Positions 43,493-52,681 are shown, numbered from the stretch's first letter. The stretch: DNA of 54,875 bases from Virgibacillus oceani (GCF_014638995.1 NZ_BMFR01000021.1:1-54875), one strand, 5' to 3'. Translations and numbers: made by a program. The notes: generated from the sequence alone by a model not told the origin.

Positions 43493-44404
43493 TCACGCCT
43501 TCAGCAATTCTTCAACAGCGATCTGCGTCTTCAGCCCTTCAATCCCATCAACAATAGGCTGTTCATCGTTCTGAATACAAGCAATAAAATGATTTATCGC
43601 ATTTTCAAAACCACGCTGTCTGCCTACTGTTTCCCATGATGGTGGAGTTTTAATCGTCGCTGTATCATTCCTTTCTATCTCCATTGTATGTAAATTTTTC
43701 ACCCGAATAATTGTACCGTTTGCAAACAGCTCTAACTGTTCAAGATTTGATCCGGCATTCCGATGCATCGCAGTTGTGCATGTAAGAGTATTTGATTCAT
43801 AGGTATGCTGTGCATAAATAAGTTGTTTATCATCGTTTACCTGCATATTTTCGTACATAGCCTTCAAGTCTCCACCTGACAGCCATCGAACGGTATCGAC
43901 CAAGTGAATATAATCATCCAGCATTGTAAATGAATATAAATTTGGGCCAATCCCATTCACTCGATGTTTTTCCAGCCGCACCCAATCCAATTGGTTAGCT
44001 ATCTCCTTCGCCTCCAAATACATAGGTGCAAAACGCCGATTAAATCCTACCATCAGCTTCCTTCCATTCCTCTCACTCAAATCAACTAACTTCTCCGCTT
44101 CCGAAATCGTTGCTGCCAACGGTTTATCAACATAAACATCAATTCCGCTGCCTAGAAGCTGTGATACTACTTCATAATGGGAGTCAGTAGAACTATGCAC
44201 AAAAACCGCATCACATTCATCTGCCACAGCTGGTAAACTAGCAAAATTCCGAATACGATATTGTCTGCATATTTTCTTCCTTTTCCCCACACTTGGCGAA
44301 AAGGCACCAACTAATTCCCAATCTATTTCTTTTGTCAAAATGGGCAAATATGCCTTTTGAGCAATACCACCCAAACCAATCATTCCAATCCTAGGCTTTC
44401 CCAC
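43493..44404 (-). CDS. Gfo/Idh/MocA-family NAD(P)-dependent oxidoreductase
   Basis: 303-residue oxidoreductase: Rossmann domain with GMIGLGGIAQKAY, the DKP motif (YVDKPLA, usually EKP) holding the catalytic Lys, and a C-terminal alpha/beta domain with LDDYIHLVDTVRW. The start is GTG 44404 after GAGGGAGG. A longer frame to 44497 would only add translated REP sequence and lacks a ribosome site. It stands alone between REP-like repeats and a good terminator. A sugar or inositol-type substrate is likely for the family, but nothing here fixes it. Confidence 0.85.
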   Translation of the reverse strand: MGKPRIGMIGLGGIAQKAYLPILTKEIDWELVGAFSPSVGKRKKICRQYRIRNFASLPAVADECDAVFVHSSTDSHYEVVSQLLGSGIDVYVDKPLAATISEAEKLVDLSERNGRKLMVGFNRRFAPMYLEAKEIANQLDWVRLEKHRVNGIGPNLYSFTMLDDYIHLVDTVRWLSGGDLKAMYENMQVNDDKQLIYAQHTYESNTLTCTTAMHRNAGSNLEQLELFANGTIIRVKNLHTMEIERNDTATIKTPPSWETVGRQRGFENAINHFIACIQNDEQPIVDGIEGLKTQIAVEELLKA

Positions 44405-44422
44405 TATTTCATTCCTCCCTCT

Positions 44423-44474
44423 CCGGGACAGAGGGTCTGACCCCTTGTCCCACCACCAGATCCCTTTGTCCTGC
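44423..44474. repeat. REP-like palindrome downstream of the RAYT gene
   Basis: CCGGGACAGAGGGTC T GACCCCTTGTCCCA, followed by an extra half (TCCCTTTGTCCTGC) that ends at the RAYT stop codon. Confidence 0.88.
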
Positions 44475-45236
44475 TTAACGAACGCGATCAATTGCACTTT
44501 TCGATATACCTGTTACCCTGGATAGTTGCCTAATTGAAACTCCTTTCAGCTTTTTTAGCTCCAAAATGATGCTATCTCTTGTTTTCTTTTCCATTTGCTG
44601 TAAAATACTGCTGTTTGATACCCCCAATTCCACCAAATAGTTTCTTACCTCACTATCAGGCATCCTTATTCCGTCAAAGTCATCTAAACATTCATCTTCA
44701 TTTGTTATTTGCATATATGCCGAATACAATTCAATGGCCTTACTTCTATCAGACGAAAACAAACTTAAGCCTAAATCAACATCAACTAAATGATTCGATC
44801 CGACATACTCAAAAATGCTTGTCCATTTGCATTCAAATACATTTGCTGCCAAACCTGCCTTAACAGGGTTTTGATGTATATAGCGCATTACTGTAAGAAA
44901 ATATGTGAAATTCTCTACATTTTCACTTCTAAACCTGCCCTGAAACAGATGTCCGGAACGTTCATATTTATTATTATACCAATATACATAACTAGAGCTA
45001 ATTCTTTGTACAGCCTTCGAAACTGTCTCCTCTGTCTCCTTCATTAATAAATGAATATGATTATCCATCAAACAATAGCTAAAAACCTCCATTCCGTTAT
45101 TATCTTTTATCCTTTTTACCGTTTCCAATAACCTAAACCTATCTTCATCATCTTCAAATATAATTTGTTTGTTAATTCCACGTAACATTACATGGTAGAT
45201 ACCATTATAACTTTTCTTTCTTAACTTTCTTGGCAT
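44475..45236 (-). CDS. REP-associated tyrosine transposase (RAYT, Y1 family)
   Basis: 253-residue Y1/HUH transposase of the RAYT (TnpA-REP) kind. It has the RAYT opening (YHVMLRGINKQIIF), the HUH pair His60/His62 in MDNHIHLLM, a Tyr-rich helix (SSYVYWYNNKYERSG, 81-95, expected to hold the catalytic Tyr) followed by HLFQGRFRSE, and RYIHQNPVKAG. The C-terminus ends in an HTH (GVSIRQLSRVTGISKSAID). All key residues are present, so it may be active. ATG 45236 follows GAGGTGG. REP-like palindromes flank it on both sides (44423-44474 and 45266-45295) and recur across the window, making it the likely agent of their spread. Confidence 0.9.
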   Translation of the reverse strand: MPRKLRKKSYNGIYHVMLRGINKQIIFEDDEDRFRLLETVKRIKDNNGMEVFSYCLMDNHIHLLMKETEETVSKAVQRISSSYVYWYNNKYERSGHLFQGRFRSENVENFTYFLTVMRYIHQNPVKAGLAANVFECKWTSIFEYVGSNHLVDVDLGLSLFSSDRSKAIELYSAYMQITNEDECLDDFDGIRMPDSEVRNYLVELGVSNSSILQQMEKKTRDSIILELKKLKGVSIRQLSRVTGISKSAIDRVR

Positions 45237-45265
45237 CTATTGAACCACCTCATTTTGGAAGGAAT

Positions 45266-45295
45266 GCGGGACAGGGGGTCGGTTCTTTTGTCCCA
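45266..45295. repeat. REP-like unit upstream of the RAYT gene
   Basis: GCGGGACAGGGGGTC ... TTTTGTCCCA with a worn core. The rest of the 320-nt gap 45237-45557 is AT-rich and shows no gene. Confidence 0.78.
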
Positions 45296-45515
45296 GTTTA
45301 AGAAGTATTCATTGGGGGATAATTAGTGCAGAATTATAGGGATTACGTATAAAAGATAAATTATTTTAATAAAAAGGTCAAAACAAGCTATCTTCAATAA
45401 ATTAAGAAATTCTATTGTACTTCTACAAAGAAATTATATTTTCCATTCATATAATACAAGCAAAATCAACAAATCATAATTTAGCAATTAAGAGGAAAAT
45501 AAATTTAGTACTTAT

Positions 45516-45552
45516 GCAGCGGGACAGGGGGTCAGACCCCTTGTCCCGCTGC
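45516..45552. repeat. REP-like palindrome after the TPR gene
   Basis: GCAGCGGGACAGGGG ... CCCCTTGTCCCGCTGC. The stem is extended by GCAGC/GCTGC beyond the usual unit, 5 nt past the TPR gene stop. Confidence 0.9.
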
Positions 45553-45557
45553 ATTAC

Positions 45558-46625
45558 TTATTTCCGTTTCGTTCGTTTATGTCTTTTCTTAGTCTTTTTC
45601 TTATACTTTGGCTTCTTCAAAGTTCTTATGCTTGCTGGCAATTCCTTTTGGCGTGCACCCATGTATATTTCCGCAGATGGATAAAAGGATTCCGTTTGAT
45701 TTGGTACTATTTCTATTTCCATATCAACAACATTTGACTCAAATTCTTTCAGCTTTCCAGCTTCTATTAATTCATCCCGAGTAGGCAAAAATGGAATATC
45801 GCCACCTGAGATCTGACTAATTATATATAATCCTTGTAAACCAACTGCTAATATTTGGCGCAAGGTTTCTGTGGTAACCGCTCGATAATCACTAGCAGTT
45901 AGAAGCATTCTCTTATAGTGGTAGGCGGCGTTCTCAAAGTCTTCCATTTGTGATAGTAAATTCCCCAACGTATAGTGTGATTCCGTTTGATTAGGATCAA
46001 TTGCTACCGATTGTTCAAAAGCATTTACTGCCAATTCGGGACGATTCCCTTGATGATATAAATTCCCAAGTCGATTCCAAAGATAACCATCTAGTGGATT
46101 TTCATTAATTTTGGTTAATAAATGATTTTCTGCATCTGAGCTATATAAGTGCCAGCTTCCATCAAACAATTCGAACTTTCCAACAGAACATCGATTATCA
46201 TTTTGGCCATCGCTTCCAATCTGTTTCAAAACTGTTGCAAGTGGCAGTATCATAAAATCATTAGGCATCTCCCAGTTTCCAGCATCATTACAATGTTTGC
46301 ATCGAAAATATCCTGTGGTTTGGATGCTTTGCACTGAATCATTTCCATCTGTATTTACGACCATATGACCAACATCATATTTTCCTTTTCTGCCACAACT
46401 TTTGCAAGTTAACATAAAGGAATTTTCTTGATGGAATCTATCAACCTTTTCATTGTTTTTAATGATTGTATTTACATATTTTCCAGTTAAACAGGACTTT
46501 GTTGGAGAATCCGGTATTTCTTTTGTCTTATCTTCAATTAATAACTTAATAAGCTTTGGATTAATTTGTGAAACAGGCAATTCAGCCATTCTTTCAGCTA
46601 TAGTATTTCTACCATATAGTAACAT
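45558..46625 (-). CDS. zinc-ribbon/TPR protein of unknown function
   Basis: 355 residues. The middle has a zinc-ribbon-like CKSCGRKGKYDVGH ... CKHCNDAG pair, then at least two TPR-like repeats (YLWNRLGNLYHQGNRPELAV and SHYTLGNLLSQMEDFENAA), and a very basic tail (KKPKYKKKTKKRHKRTKRK). No signal peptide. I do not recognise the family. The ATG at 46625 has no good ribosome site, and the frame stays open upstream through the REP-like repeats to a stop near 46708, so the true N-terminus may have been removed. Neighbours give no functional clue beyond the adjacent RAYT and repeats. The basic tail and ribbon suggest nucleic acid or ribosome contact (inference). Confidence 0.6.
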   Translation of the reverse strand: MLLYGRNTIAERMAELPVSQINPKLIKLLIEDKTKEIPDSPTKSCLTGKYVNTIIKNNEKVDRFHQENSFMLTCKSCGRKGKYDVGHMVVNTDGNDSVQSIQTTGYFRCKHCNDAGNWEMPNDFMILPLATVLKQIGSDGQNDNRCSVGKFELFDGSWHLYSSDAENHLLTKINENPLDGYLWNRLGNLYHQGNRPELAVNAFEQSVAIDPNQTESHYTLGNLLSQMEDFENAAYHYKRMLLTASDYRAVTTETLRQILAVGLQGLYIISQISGGDIPFLPTRDELIEAGKLKEFESNVVDMEIEIVPNQTESFYPSAEIYMGARQKELPASIRTLKKPKYKKKTKKRHKRTKRK

Positions 46626-46652
46626 AGAGCAGTCATCGTATGGAACAGAAAC

Positions 46653-46699
46653 TGGGACAAGGGGTCTGACCCCTTGTTCCGCCTGGCCCTTGTCCCGCC
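46653..46699. repeat. REP-like palindrome plus extra half
   Basis: TGGGACAAGGGGTC T GACCCCTTGTTCCG then CCTGGCCCTTGTCCCGCC. It lies between namZ and the TPR gene, upstream of the latter, and touches the last base of the namZ stop codon. Confidence 0.88.
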
Positions 46700-48543
46700 T
46701 AATGCATTACATCTACTACTATTCTTGAGGTAAACTCTGGTGTTTGATATTCTACTTTGTCAACATTCAAGTTAAGTGCTGCAACAAACATATCCTCTTC
46801 CATATAATAATCAATATTTGAGATAACGGGACTATTAGATATCGTTACAGTCCCGCCTTCTTTATTTAATTCTCCATCGATCTCTCCATAAGGAATTTTC
46901 AAAAGCAACTTACCGTCCTGTTCCTCCAATTCATAATTATTCACTGTTTTATTTAAATCAAACACAATTCTTGAATAATCCGGGTGTATACCATAACGGA
47001 AATTTTCTATATTGGTGGCCGATACCTCAACTTCACGTGAAGCAGTATAATCATTGTAGGTCGCCACAACTTCCCCTTGTCCTTCATTCGTTGCATAAAA
47101 AGTTCCGTTTTCTACGTATCCAATTTCGCCAGAGACTTGCCATTCAATCGAGGAAGGATCAATATCTAAAGCTTCTCCATTTTTGTCATACCCCTTCACT
47201 GTTAAATCCACGTTCTGACCAGGGGATGCTGTTAAATCTAACGGTAAAATACCTAAAGAGCCTTTTTCTTTGTAGGGATTCGCACCACTTGGATAAGGGT
47301 TATACAATAAATACTGATTTCTCACTTCCGTTATCCATGTAGTCAACTCTTTCTGCCAAGAATCCACAACCTCGTTAACTGGAACATCATTCATAATCAT
47401 TCCGGGTACATCTGGATCGCCAATAAGATTAGCATAGCTTGATGTCATCTCAAACTTCTCTGGGTTTTGGTCACGCATCGCATCCACAAGGTTTAAGCCT
47501 AGTGCTACTAAATTGATTTCGGATGGGTCAACAATATGCACCTGTACCCCGCCGACCAATTCACCTTCATATTTTCCAAACATAGGGGTAAAATATGCTG
47601 CCCTAAACGAAACGCCTTGTAAATCTCTACTGTTCATTTCTTCCGCTAACGCTTCTCCATCAATCCACGGTGCACCAACCAGTTCAAATGGTCTAGTTGT
47701 GCCGAGTCCCATGGTTAATGTCGTATCGTCAAGCAGCTCGGTTCCAGCATATAAATAGGCAGTTTCCATCGTTGGAATATTAGGAGAAGTCATAACCCAA
47801 GGCAGACCAGTATCTTCAAAGTGCATGGTCCGTTTCCATCCCTTCATTTTAGCCACTTTCAGGTCCACACCCATGCTATACCCATGATTCCACATCGTTG
47901 CTAATTCCCCAACTGTCATTCCGTGTCTTACAGGTAATAAAAATCTCCCCATGAAACTAACTGTATCTTCAGAACGGAGTGGTCCTTCCACCTTAGTTCC
48001 ACCAATTGGATTCGGGCGATCTAATACAATTAATTCCTTATCAAATTCCGCGGCAGCTTCCATTGCAAAACCTAGTGTATAAATATACGTATAAACATTG
48101 GAACCAATATCTTGAATGTCAAAAAGCAACACGTCAACATCTTCCAGCATTTGCTCAGTTGGTTTCCAGGTAGGACCATATAAACTGTATACAGGCAAAC
48201 CCGTTTTTTCATCAATATAAGAGTCTACGTATTCCCCTGCTTCCTGATCCCCCCGGATACCGTGCTCGGGACCAAATAAGGCAGTTAAATTAACTTCCGG
48301 ATGTTTATAAAGCAAATCAATACTGCTGACCAAATTACGATCAACTCCTGTAGGATTTGTTATTAATCCGACTTTTTTATCCTTTACCCAATCTAAATGA
48401 TCCTTTAATAACACTTCAATTCCAGGCACTACATTCCCATTTTTCTTATTGCCTTTTTTTCCTTCCGCATTCGATGTTGTTAACGAAGATGTCAGCACTA
48501 CCATTAAAACGGCAACAATAATCATAATTTTATTGATCCTCAC
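46699..48543 (-). CDS. namZ: NamZ-type exo-N-acetylmuramidase (DUF1343, GH171)
   Basis: 614-residue exported protein. Signal peptide at 1 to about 26; NamZ/YbbC catalytic part at about 40-430 with LFGPEHGIRGDQEAG, VYTYIYTLGF, VLDRPNPIGG and GLGTTRPFELVGAPW; then a Big-like beta domain (about 440-515) and an AMIN-like module (about 520-614, YGIHPDYSRIVFDL). The usual protein ends near 430, so the last 190 residues are an addition. GTG 48543 after CGAGGAG. NamZ removes MurNAc from the non-reducing ends of peptidoglycan fragments. Here it is the last gene of a PTS/deacetylase/GH4 operon rather than near murQ/nagZ. Confidence 0.88.
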   Translation of the reverse strand: MRINKIMIIVAVLMVVLTSSLTTSNAEGKKGNKKNGNVVPGIEVLLKDHLDWVKDKKVGLITNPTGVDRNLVSSIDLLYKHPEVNLTALFGPEHGIRGDQEAGEYVDSYIDEKTGLPVYSLYGPTWKPTEQMLEDVDVLLFDIQDIGSNVYTYIYTLGFAMEAAAEFDKELIVLDRPNPIGGTKVEGPLRSEDTVSFMGRFLLPVRHGMTVGELATMWNHGYSMGVDLKVAKMKGWKRTMHFEDTGLPWVMTSPNIPTMETAYLYAGTELLDDTTLTMGLGTTRPFELVGAPWIDGEALAEEMNSRDLQGVSFRAAYFTPMFGKYEGELVGGVQVHIVDPSEINLVALGLNLVDAMRDQNPEKFEMTSSYANLIGDPDVPGMIMNDVPVNEVVDSWQKELTTWITEVRNQYLLYNPYPSGANPYKEKGSLGILPLDLTASPGQNVDLTVKGYDKNGEALDIDPSSIEWQVSGEIGYVENGTFYATNEGQGEVVATYNDYTASREVEVSATNIENFRYGIHPDYSRIVFDLNKTVNNYELEEQDGKLLLKIPYGEIDGELNKEGGTVTISNSPVISNIDYYMEEDMFVAALNLNVDKVEYQTPEFTSRIVVDVMH

Positions 48544-48595
48544 ATGAACACTCCTCGTAAAAATAAAGATGGATTATCCAATTACCACAACATTG

Positions 48596-48943
48596 TTACT
48601 TTACAGCTTCCATTAATTGCTCAATTTTCAAGTTCATATTAAATTGCTTTCGATAAATCTCAATCATTTCTTTTATAAGGTCTTTTTCAGACATGACAGT
48701 CATCAAGTGATCCTGTGCATGGACTACTATTACAGGTAATCTTTCCATACCGTCATTAGCATCCTCTTGAATAAACTGTGTTTGTAACTTATGTGCCTCC
48801 AGCAACTCTGCCGATGCATGTTGAACTTTTGCATCAACAGGTTCAAAATTCCCATTTCTCGCATCGTGTAATGCCTCATGTAAGAAGCTTTTTGCATTTC
48901 CCGCATGTAATATAAGTCCCATTGAAAAATGTTCCACGTTCAT
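48596..48943 (-). CDS. PTS lactose/cellobiose-family IIA component 2
   Basis: 115-residue IIA with the active His75 and metal Asp78 in VVHAQDHLMT. ATG 48943 is preferred over 48958 because GGAGGGC is spaced for it. It starts 1 nt past the ChbG stop codon, so coupled translation is likely. It would phosphorylate the IIB at 51004-51306. The C-terminus is about 15 residues longer than in the first IIA. Confidence 0.92.
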   Translation of the reverse strand: MNVEHFSMGLILHAGNAKSFLHEALHDARNGNFEPVDAKVQHASAELLEAHKLQTQFIQEDANDGMERLPVIVVHAQDHLMTVMSEKDLIKEMIEIYRKQFNMNLKIEQLMEAVK

Positions 48944-48944
48944 T

Positions 48945-49691
48945 TTACAGCCCTCCATAATGGATCAATTCTATCGAGTGCTCTTTTAACCAGCTGTTAA
49001 TCCTATGATCAACAAGCACCTCTAATTCTTTTATTCTAGGAAAATGATAGCTGCTTTGGTTTCTTAAATTTAAATCCATAAATGCAGGGTGGCACATCAC
49101 TTCCGAAATTCCCGGTTTTAGTTTAGAAAATAACTTCAATAAATACGCTGTTGAAACATTCTCTTCCCCGTAAAAATCATAATAGAAATAGTCACTGGAC
49201 ATAATTACTCCATTTAATTGTGTCTCGGAGAATGATCGAATAGGAAGATTATACGATTCAGCTACCTCCACAACTGCTTCCAATGCATGAGGTATATGCA
49301 AATGCATGTGATGGTGACTGTCAATGTGCGTTACATCAATCCCCCATTTGTACAGCAACTCAAGCTGTTCCACAAGTTCTTCTTTAATATCCTGCTTTTT
49401 AGCAGATTCGATAAGTGTTTTTCCTTTTAAAAAATTTCCGCTATGATCTGTTAAACTACTTACAGAAGAAGAAATAGGCTTGCCTGCATCCATCACAAAA
49501 TGCAAGCCAACCCCAAGATTTGGATATTGCTTCACTTCATCTAAACTTTGCTTTGAATAATCGGTATTAACCATCAGAGTAGTACTTGTTAGAATACCAT
49601 GCTTATGTGCGTAAAGAATTCCCGCCGACACACCTGGTGAGAAACCATAGTCATCAGCATTTACAATTAATCTGGTTGCAGAATTATGCAT
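48945..49691 (-). CDS. chbG: ChbG/YdjC-family carbohydrate deacetylase
   Basis: 248-residue ChbG/YdjC enzyme. Metal site and catalytic residues are seen in IVNADDYGFSPGVSAGI and THIDSHHHMHLHIPHAL. In E. coli, ChbG removes an acetyl group from diacetylchitobiose-6-P so that the GH4 enzyme ChbF can act; here a GH4 gene and PTS genes share the operon. ATG 49691 after AAGGTGAT. It lies between IIC and IIA genes, an unusual insertion into the PTS set. Confidence 0.9.
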   Translation of the reverse strand: MHNSATRLIVNADDYGFSPGVSAGILYAHKHGILTSTTLMVNTDYSKQSLDEVKQYPNLGVGLHFVMDAGKPISSSVSSLTDHSGNFLKGKTLIESAKKQDIKEELVEQLELLYKWGIDVTHIDSHHHMHLHIPHALEAVVEVAESYNLPIRSFSETQLNGVIMSSDYFYYDFYGEENVSTAYLLKLFSKLKPGISEVMCHPAFMDLNLRNQSSYHFPRIKELEVLVDHRINSWLKEHSIELIHYGGL

Positions 49692-49704
49692 TATTTAAAT
49701 CACC

Positions 49705-50979
49705 TTATTCCTTTGTTGCAGCAGCAGTTTCAGTAGTTTGCTCTTCCTGGACCAGCTGTTTATCATATAGCCGGAAAAACGGGTAATAGATTGCCATTGC
49801 CAGTAATATATTAATAATCATTAATACGCCTCCACGCCAATCACCTGTAGTAAGGATTCCTGAAAAAGGTGGTGGTGTTGTCCACGGTACAATAATATAC
49901 GGCTTACCAACAAATCCGATTGACATGGCAAAATACGTTACGGTTCCAACTACTAAAGGAGCAAGAATAAAAGGTATAACTAAAAGCGGATTCATAACCA
50001 CTGGCGCACCAAATATTGTTGGCTCACTGATATTAAATATGCTAGCCCATATAGATCCCCTGCCTAGACCTTTTAAATGCTTAGAACGGGCTCGCCAAAC
50101 AAATAAAATCGTTAGTGCAAGAGCCATACCAGAGCCACCGACAGCCCACCAAATTGCCATAAATGGCTGTCCGATAATATGCGGTAATGCTTCTCCAGCT
50201 TGATGTGCAGATACATTTTCATCTGTTAAACTGTACCAGATTGGGGCCATAACACTTGCTACAACTGAAATTCCATGGATGCCAAACGACCATAGCAAAT
50301 GTATTAGCAAAATAGCTACTAATGCCCCCCACAGACTTCCGCCAACCATTTGCAGCGGTTCACGTAAAACGGCAGCAACTACACCGTGTAACGATAAATC
50401 AAATGCGGCTTTCAGTATCAGGTCTACACCCCAGACCATGAAAATAATAGCAGCACCCGGTATCAGCGCAGTAAAGGCTCGCCAGACTGAGGGCGGGACT
50501 CCATCAGGCATTCGAATAACAATGTTCCTTTTTTCAAAAAAACGATAGACCTCGACCGTAAATATCGCTAGAATAATAGCAATAAATAACCCTTCACTAC
50601 CCATTAAATTTAAGGGAATATTACCGTCTTCCGTAAGAGGTGTAGCAACAAAGAATGCAGCTATACTTAATACACCGGCAGATAATCCATCCATTTGATA
50701 ACTTTTTGCAAGGTTATAGGCAATAGCGAATACAGCTATTAAACCCAATAGCCCAAATGTTGCATTAACAGGAATACTTAATGATGATGCATATGGTTTC
50801 ATAAATTCAGCCCATGCTTTTACAGGTGGTGAAGATATAATTAAAAAAATACTCCCGATAATCAATAAAGGCATGGTTGCTATAATTCCATCCCGAATTG
50901 CTTTTAAATGGCGCTGTTCTGCCAATTTACCAGCAACAGGCATGAAATAACGTTCCATGAAAGCATTAAATCCATTCAT
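49705..50979 (-). CDS. PTS lactose/cellobiose-family IIC permease 2
   Basis: 424-residue IIC with about ten hydrophobic segments, paralogous to the one at 41617. It opens FNAFMERYFMPVAGKLAEQR and contains LLWSFGIHGISV and NISEPTIFGAPVVMNP. ATG 50979 after GAAGGAAGG; ATG 50997 lacks a site. Substrate is probably an acetylated disaccharide, judging from ChbG and NamZ in the operon. Confidence 0.92.
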   Translation of the reverse strand: MNGFNAFMERYFMPVAGKLAEQRHLKAIRDGIIATMPLLIIGSIFLIISSPPVKAWAEFMKPYASSLSIPVNATFGLLGLIAVFAIAYNLAKSYQMDGLSAGVLSIAAFFVATPLTEDGNIPLNLMGSEGLFIAIILAIFTVEVYRFFEKRNIVIRMPDGVPPSVWRAFTALIPGAAIIFMVWGVDLILKAAFDLSLHGVVAAVLREPLQMVGGSLWGALVAILLIHLLWSFGIHGISVVASVMAPIWYSLTDENVSAHQAGEALPHIIGQPFMAIWWAVGGSGMALALTILFVWRARSKHLKGLGRGSIWASIFNISEPTIFGAPVVMNPLLVIPFILAPLVVGTVTYFAMSIGFVGKPYIIVPWTTPPPFSGILTTGDWRGGVLMIINILLAMAIYYPFFRLYDKQLVQEEQTTETAAATKE

Positions 50980-51003
50980 TGTACTACCTTCCTTCATTTA
51001 AAA

Positions 51004-51306
51004 TTAGTTAATTAACTTCAATGCTTGCTCAAGCACTTTTTCCCCGTCCAAAATTCCGTAAGATTTCATATCAATAATATCCATCGGAGTGTTTGCTGCA
51101 TCAGCTTTAGAAAATAGTTCATTTTTCTTGTAGCGTATCTGCGGTCCAAGCAGAATGACATCGGCAGTTTTCAGTTGTTCTTCCAAATCATCAACTGAAT
51201 GCGCTTCAATTTCAGCTTCGATAGATTTCGCGCTAGCAGCTTTTTTCATCTTTTCAACTAGTAGGCTTGTACTCATCCCAAGAGCACATAATAATGTAAT
51301 TTTCAT
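51004..51306 (-). CDS. PTS lactose/cellobiose-family IIB component 2
   Basis: 100-residue IIB with phosphorylated Cys7 in TLLCALGMSTS. It lies between the GH4 and IIC genes, 19 nt after GH4. ATG 51306 follows AAGGGGAG. Confidence 0.92.
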   Translation of the reverse strand: MKITLLCALGMSTSLLVEKMKKAASAKSIEAEIEAHSVDDLEEQLKTADVILLGPQIRYKKNELFSKADAANTPMDIIDMKSYGILDGEKVLEQALKLIN

Positions 51307-51325
51307 AGGTTGATCTCCCCTTTGA

Positions 51326-52642
51326 TTATAGTTTTATTTCTAGATCGAACTGTGATAAATACTGCTCATTAACAGCTAACATTTCATCGAATATGCTTTT
51401 TGCCTTGTCAACAGATGGAATAAGTGGATGTAATGTCAATGCTTGCAGCGCGATTCCTCTATTTCCCGTAACAGCGGCCTTAACAGTCAACTCTTCATAT
51501 GCTTTTACATGCTGCAGCAACCCTCTGATTTGCGGTGGGATACTCCCAACTTGGAGCGGTGTAATCTGATGATTTTCAACCACACAATTCACTTCAATAC
51601 AAGCATCATTTAGTAAACACGGTATTGTCCCATTATTTTTCACATTTAACGTATGGGTTTTCTTTGAATCTAAATGGATTGATTTAATTAATTCAATTGC
51701 CGCTTCTGAGTAATACGCACCACCTCTTTGTTCCAGTGCTTTCGGTTTTTCCTGTACATTCGGATTCTGATAGATTTCAAATAATTCTTTTTCAACCTGT
51801 TGAACCTGGTCTGCCCGCGTTTCATTTCTACTATATTCCTCACGCTGTTTTTCAAGTATTTGGTCGGTTTGATAATAGTATTTATGATAGCCGCATGGTA
51901 TTGCTTTTAGTGACTGAAGAAATTCTAGATCCCACCCGAAATCAGGGATATTTTTTGCCTCGTAACTATCTGATTTGCCGGTTAAAATATCTTCAATTCT
52001 GGATTGCCCTTTAATATAGAACCCTGTTATCCAGATGAGATGATTAATCCCGACAAAGTTAATACTTACATCCTTCATAGGCACCTGATATGTTTTAGCA
52101 AATTTCTTATAAAAGTTGATTGGATTATTGCATAAACCGATAACGTTAACATTGCTATGCTTTAAAATGGCTTCTGTAATGATGCCAGCTGGATTGGTAA
52201 AATTTAAAAGCCATGCGTCTGGTGCAAGCTCTTCAATATCCTTACATATGTCCAGCATTACTGGAATTGTCCGCAATGCTTTCATAAACCCACCTGCCCC
52301 AGTGGTTTCCTGTCCAACAACGCCATGTTTAATCGAAATATACTCATCATTTCTTCTCATTTTCAATTGTCCGACTCTGATTTGCGTAATAATATATGTC
52401 GCGTTTTTAATGGCTTCTCTCCGATCTAGTGTTGCAACAATTTTAATGGGACAATTGGCTTTTTCGATCATTCTCCTTGATAATCCTTCTATTATTGCCA
52501 GTTTTTCCTGACCTTTTTCAATATCGACCAGCCATATTTCCGATACCTGTAATGATTTCTGATTATCAATGATCCCCTCCACTAATTCCGGGGTATAAGA
52601 AGACCCCCCTCCAATTACAACTAATTTAAGCGGTTTCATCAT
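51326..52642 (-). CDS. GH4 6-phospho-glycosidase (ChbF/LicH type)
   Basis: 438-residue GH4 enzyme, paralog of the one at 38465: VVIGGGSSYTPELVEGI NAD loop, LNFTNPAGIITEAI, GLCNNPINFYK and VGINHLIW metal-site regions. First gene of the second PTS operon, directly after its predicted operator and cre box. With ChbG it would hydrolyse deacetylated chitobiose-6-P. Start ATG 52642, or the adjacent ATG 52639, after AAAGGGA. Confidence 0.9.
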   Translation of the reverse strand: MMKPLKLVVIGGGSSYTPELVEGIIDNQKSLQVSEIWLVDIEKGQEKLAIIEGLSRRMIEKANCPIKIVATLDRREAIKNATYIITQIRVGQLKMRRNDEYISIKHGVVGQETTGAGGFMKALRTIPVMLDICKDIEELAPDAWLLNFTNPAGIITEAILKHSNVNVIGLCNNPINFYKKFAKTYQVPMKDVSINFVGINHLIWITGFYIKGQSRIEDILTGKSDSYEAKNIPDFGWDLEFLQSLKAIPCGYHKYYYQTDQILEKQREEYSRNETRADQVQQVEKELFEIYQNPNVQEKPKALEQRGGAYYSEAAIELIKSIHLDSKKTHTLNVKNNGTIPCLLNDACIEVNCVVENHQITPLQVGSIPPQIRGLLQHVKAYEELTVKAAVTGNRGIALQALTLHPLIPSVDKAKSIFDEMLAVNEQYLSQFDLEIKL

Positions 52643-52681
52643 TTTCCATCCCTTTCATTAATGTATACACCCATCATATAT

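Noticed and set aside
43262..43639. 125-residue frame over the lic-type operon control region
   Set aside because: It consists of promoter region, translated REP units (GGTGGQGGTGGQ) and antisense oxidoreductase sequence.
44405..44497. 31-residue N-terminal extension of the oxidoreductase
   Set aside because: It is REP sequence, overlaps the RAYT stop, and GTG 44404 has the ribosome site.
45415..45684. Open frame over the 3' end of the TPR gene and the adjoining gap
   Set aside because: It is AT-rich, contains translated REP sequence ([10 protein letters not shown]) and overlaps the TPR coding region antisense.
31338..46699. CRISPR-like array from the recurring 31-bp palindromes
   Set aside because: Copies are scattered in many intergenic sites in both orientations without regular spacing or spacers, and no cas gene is present.
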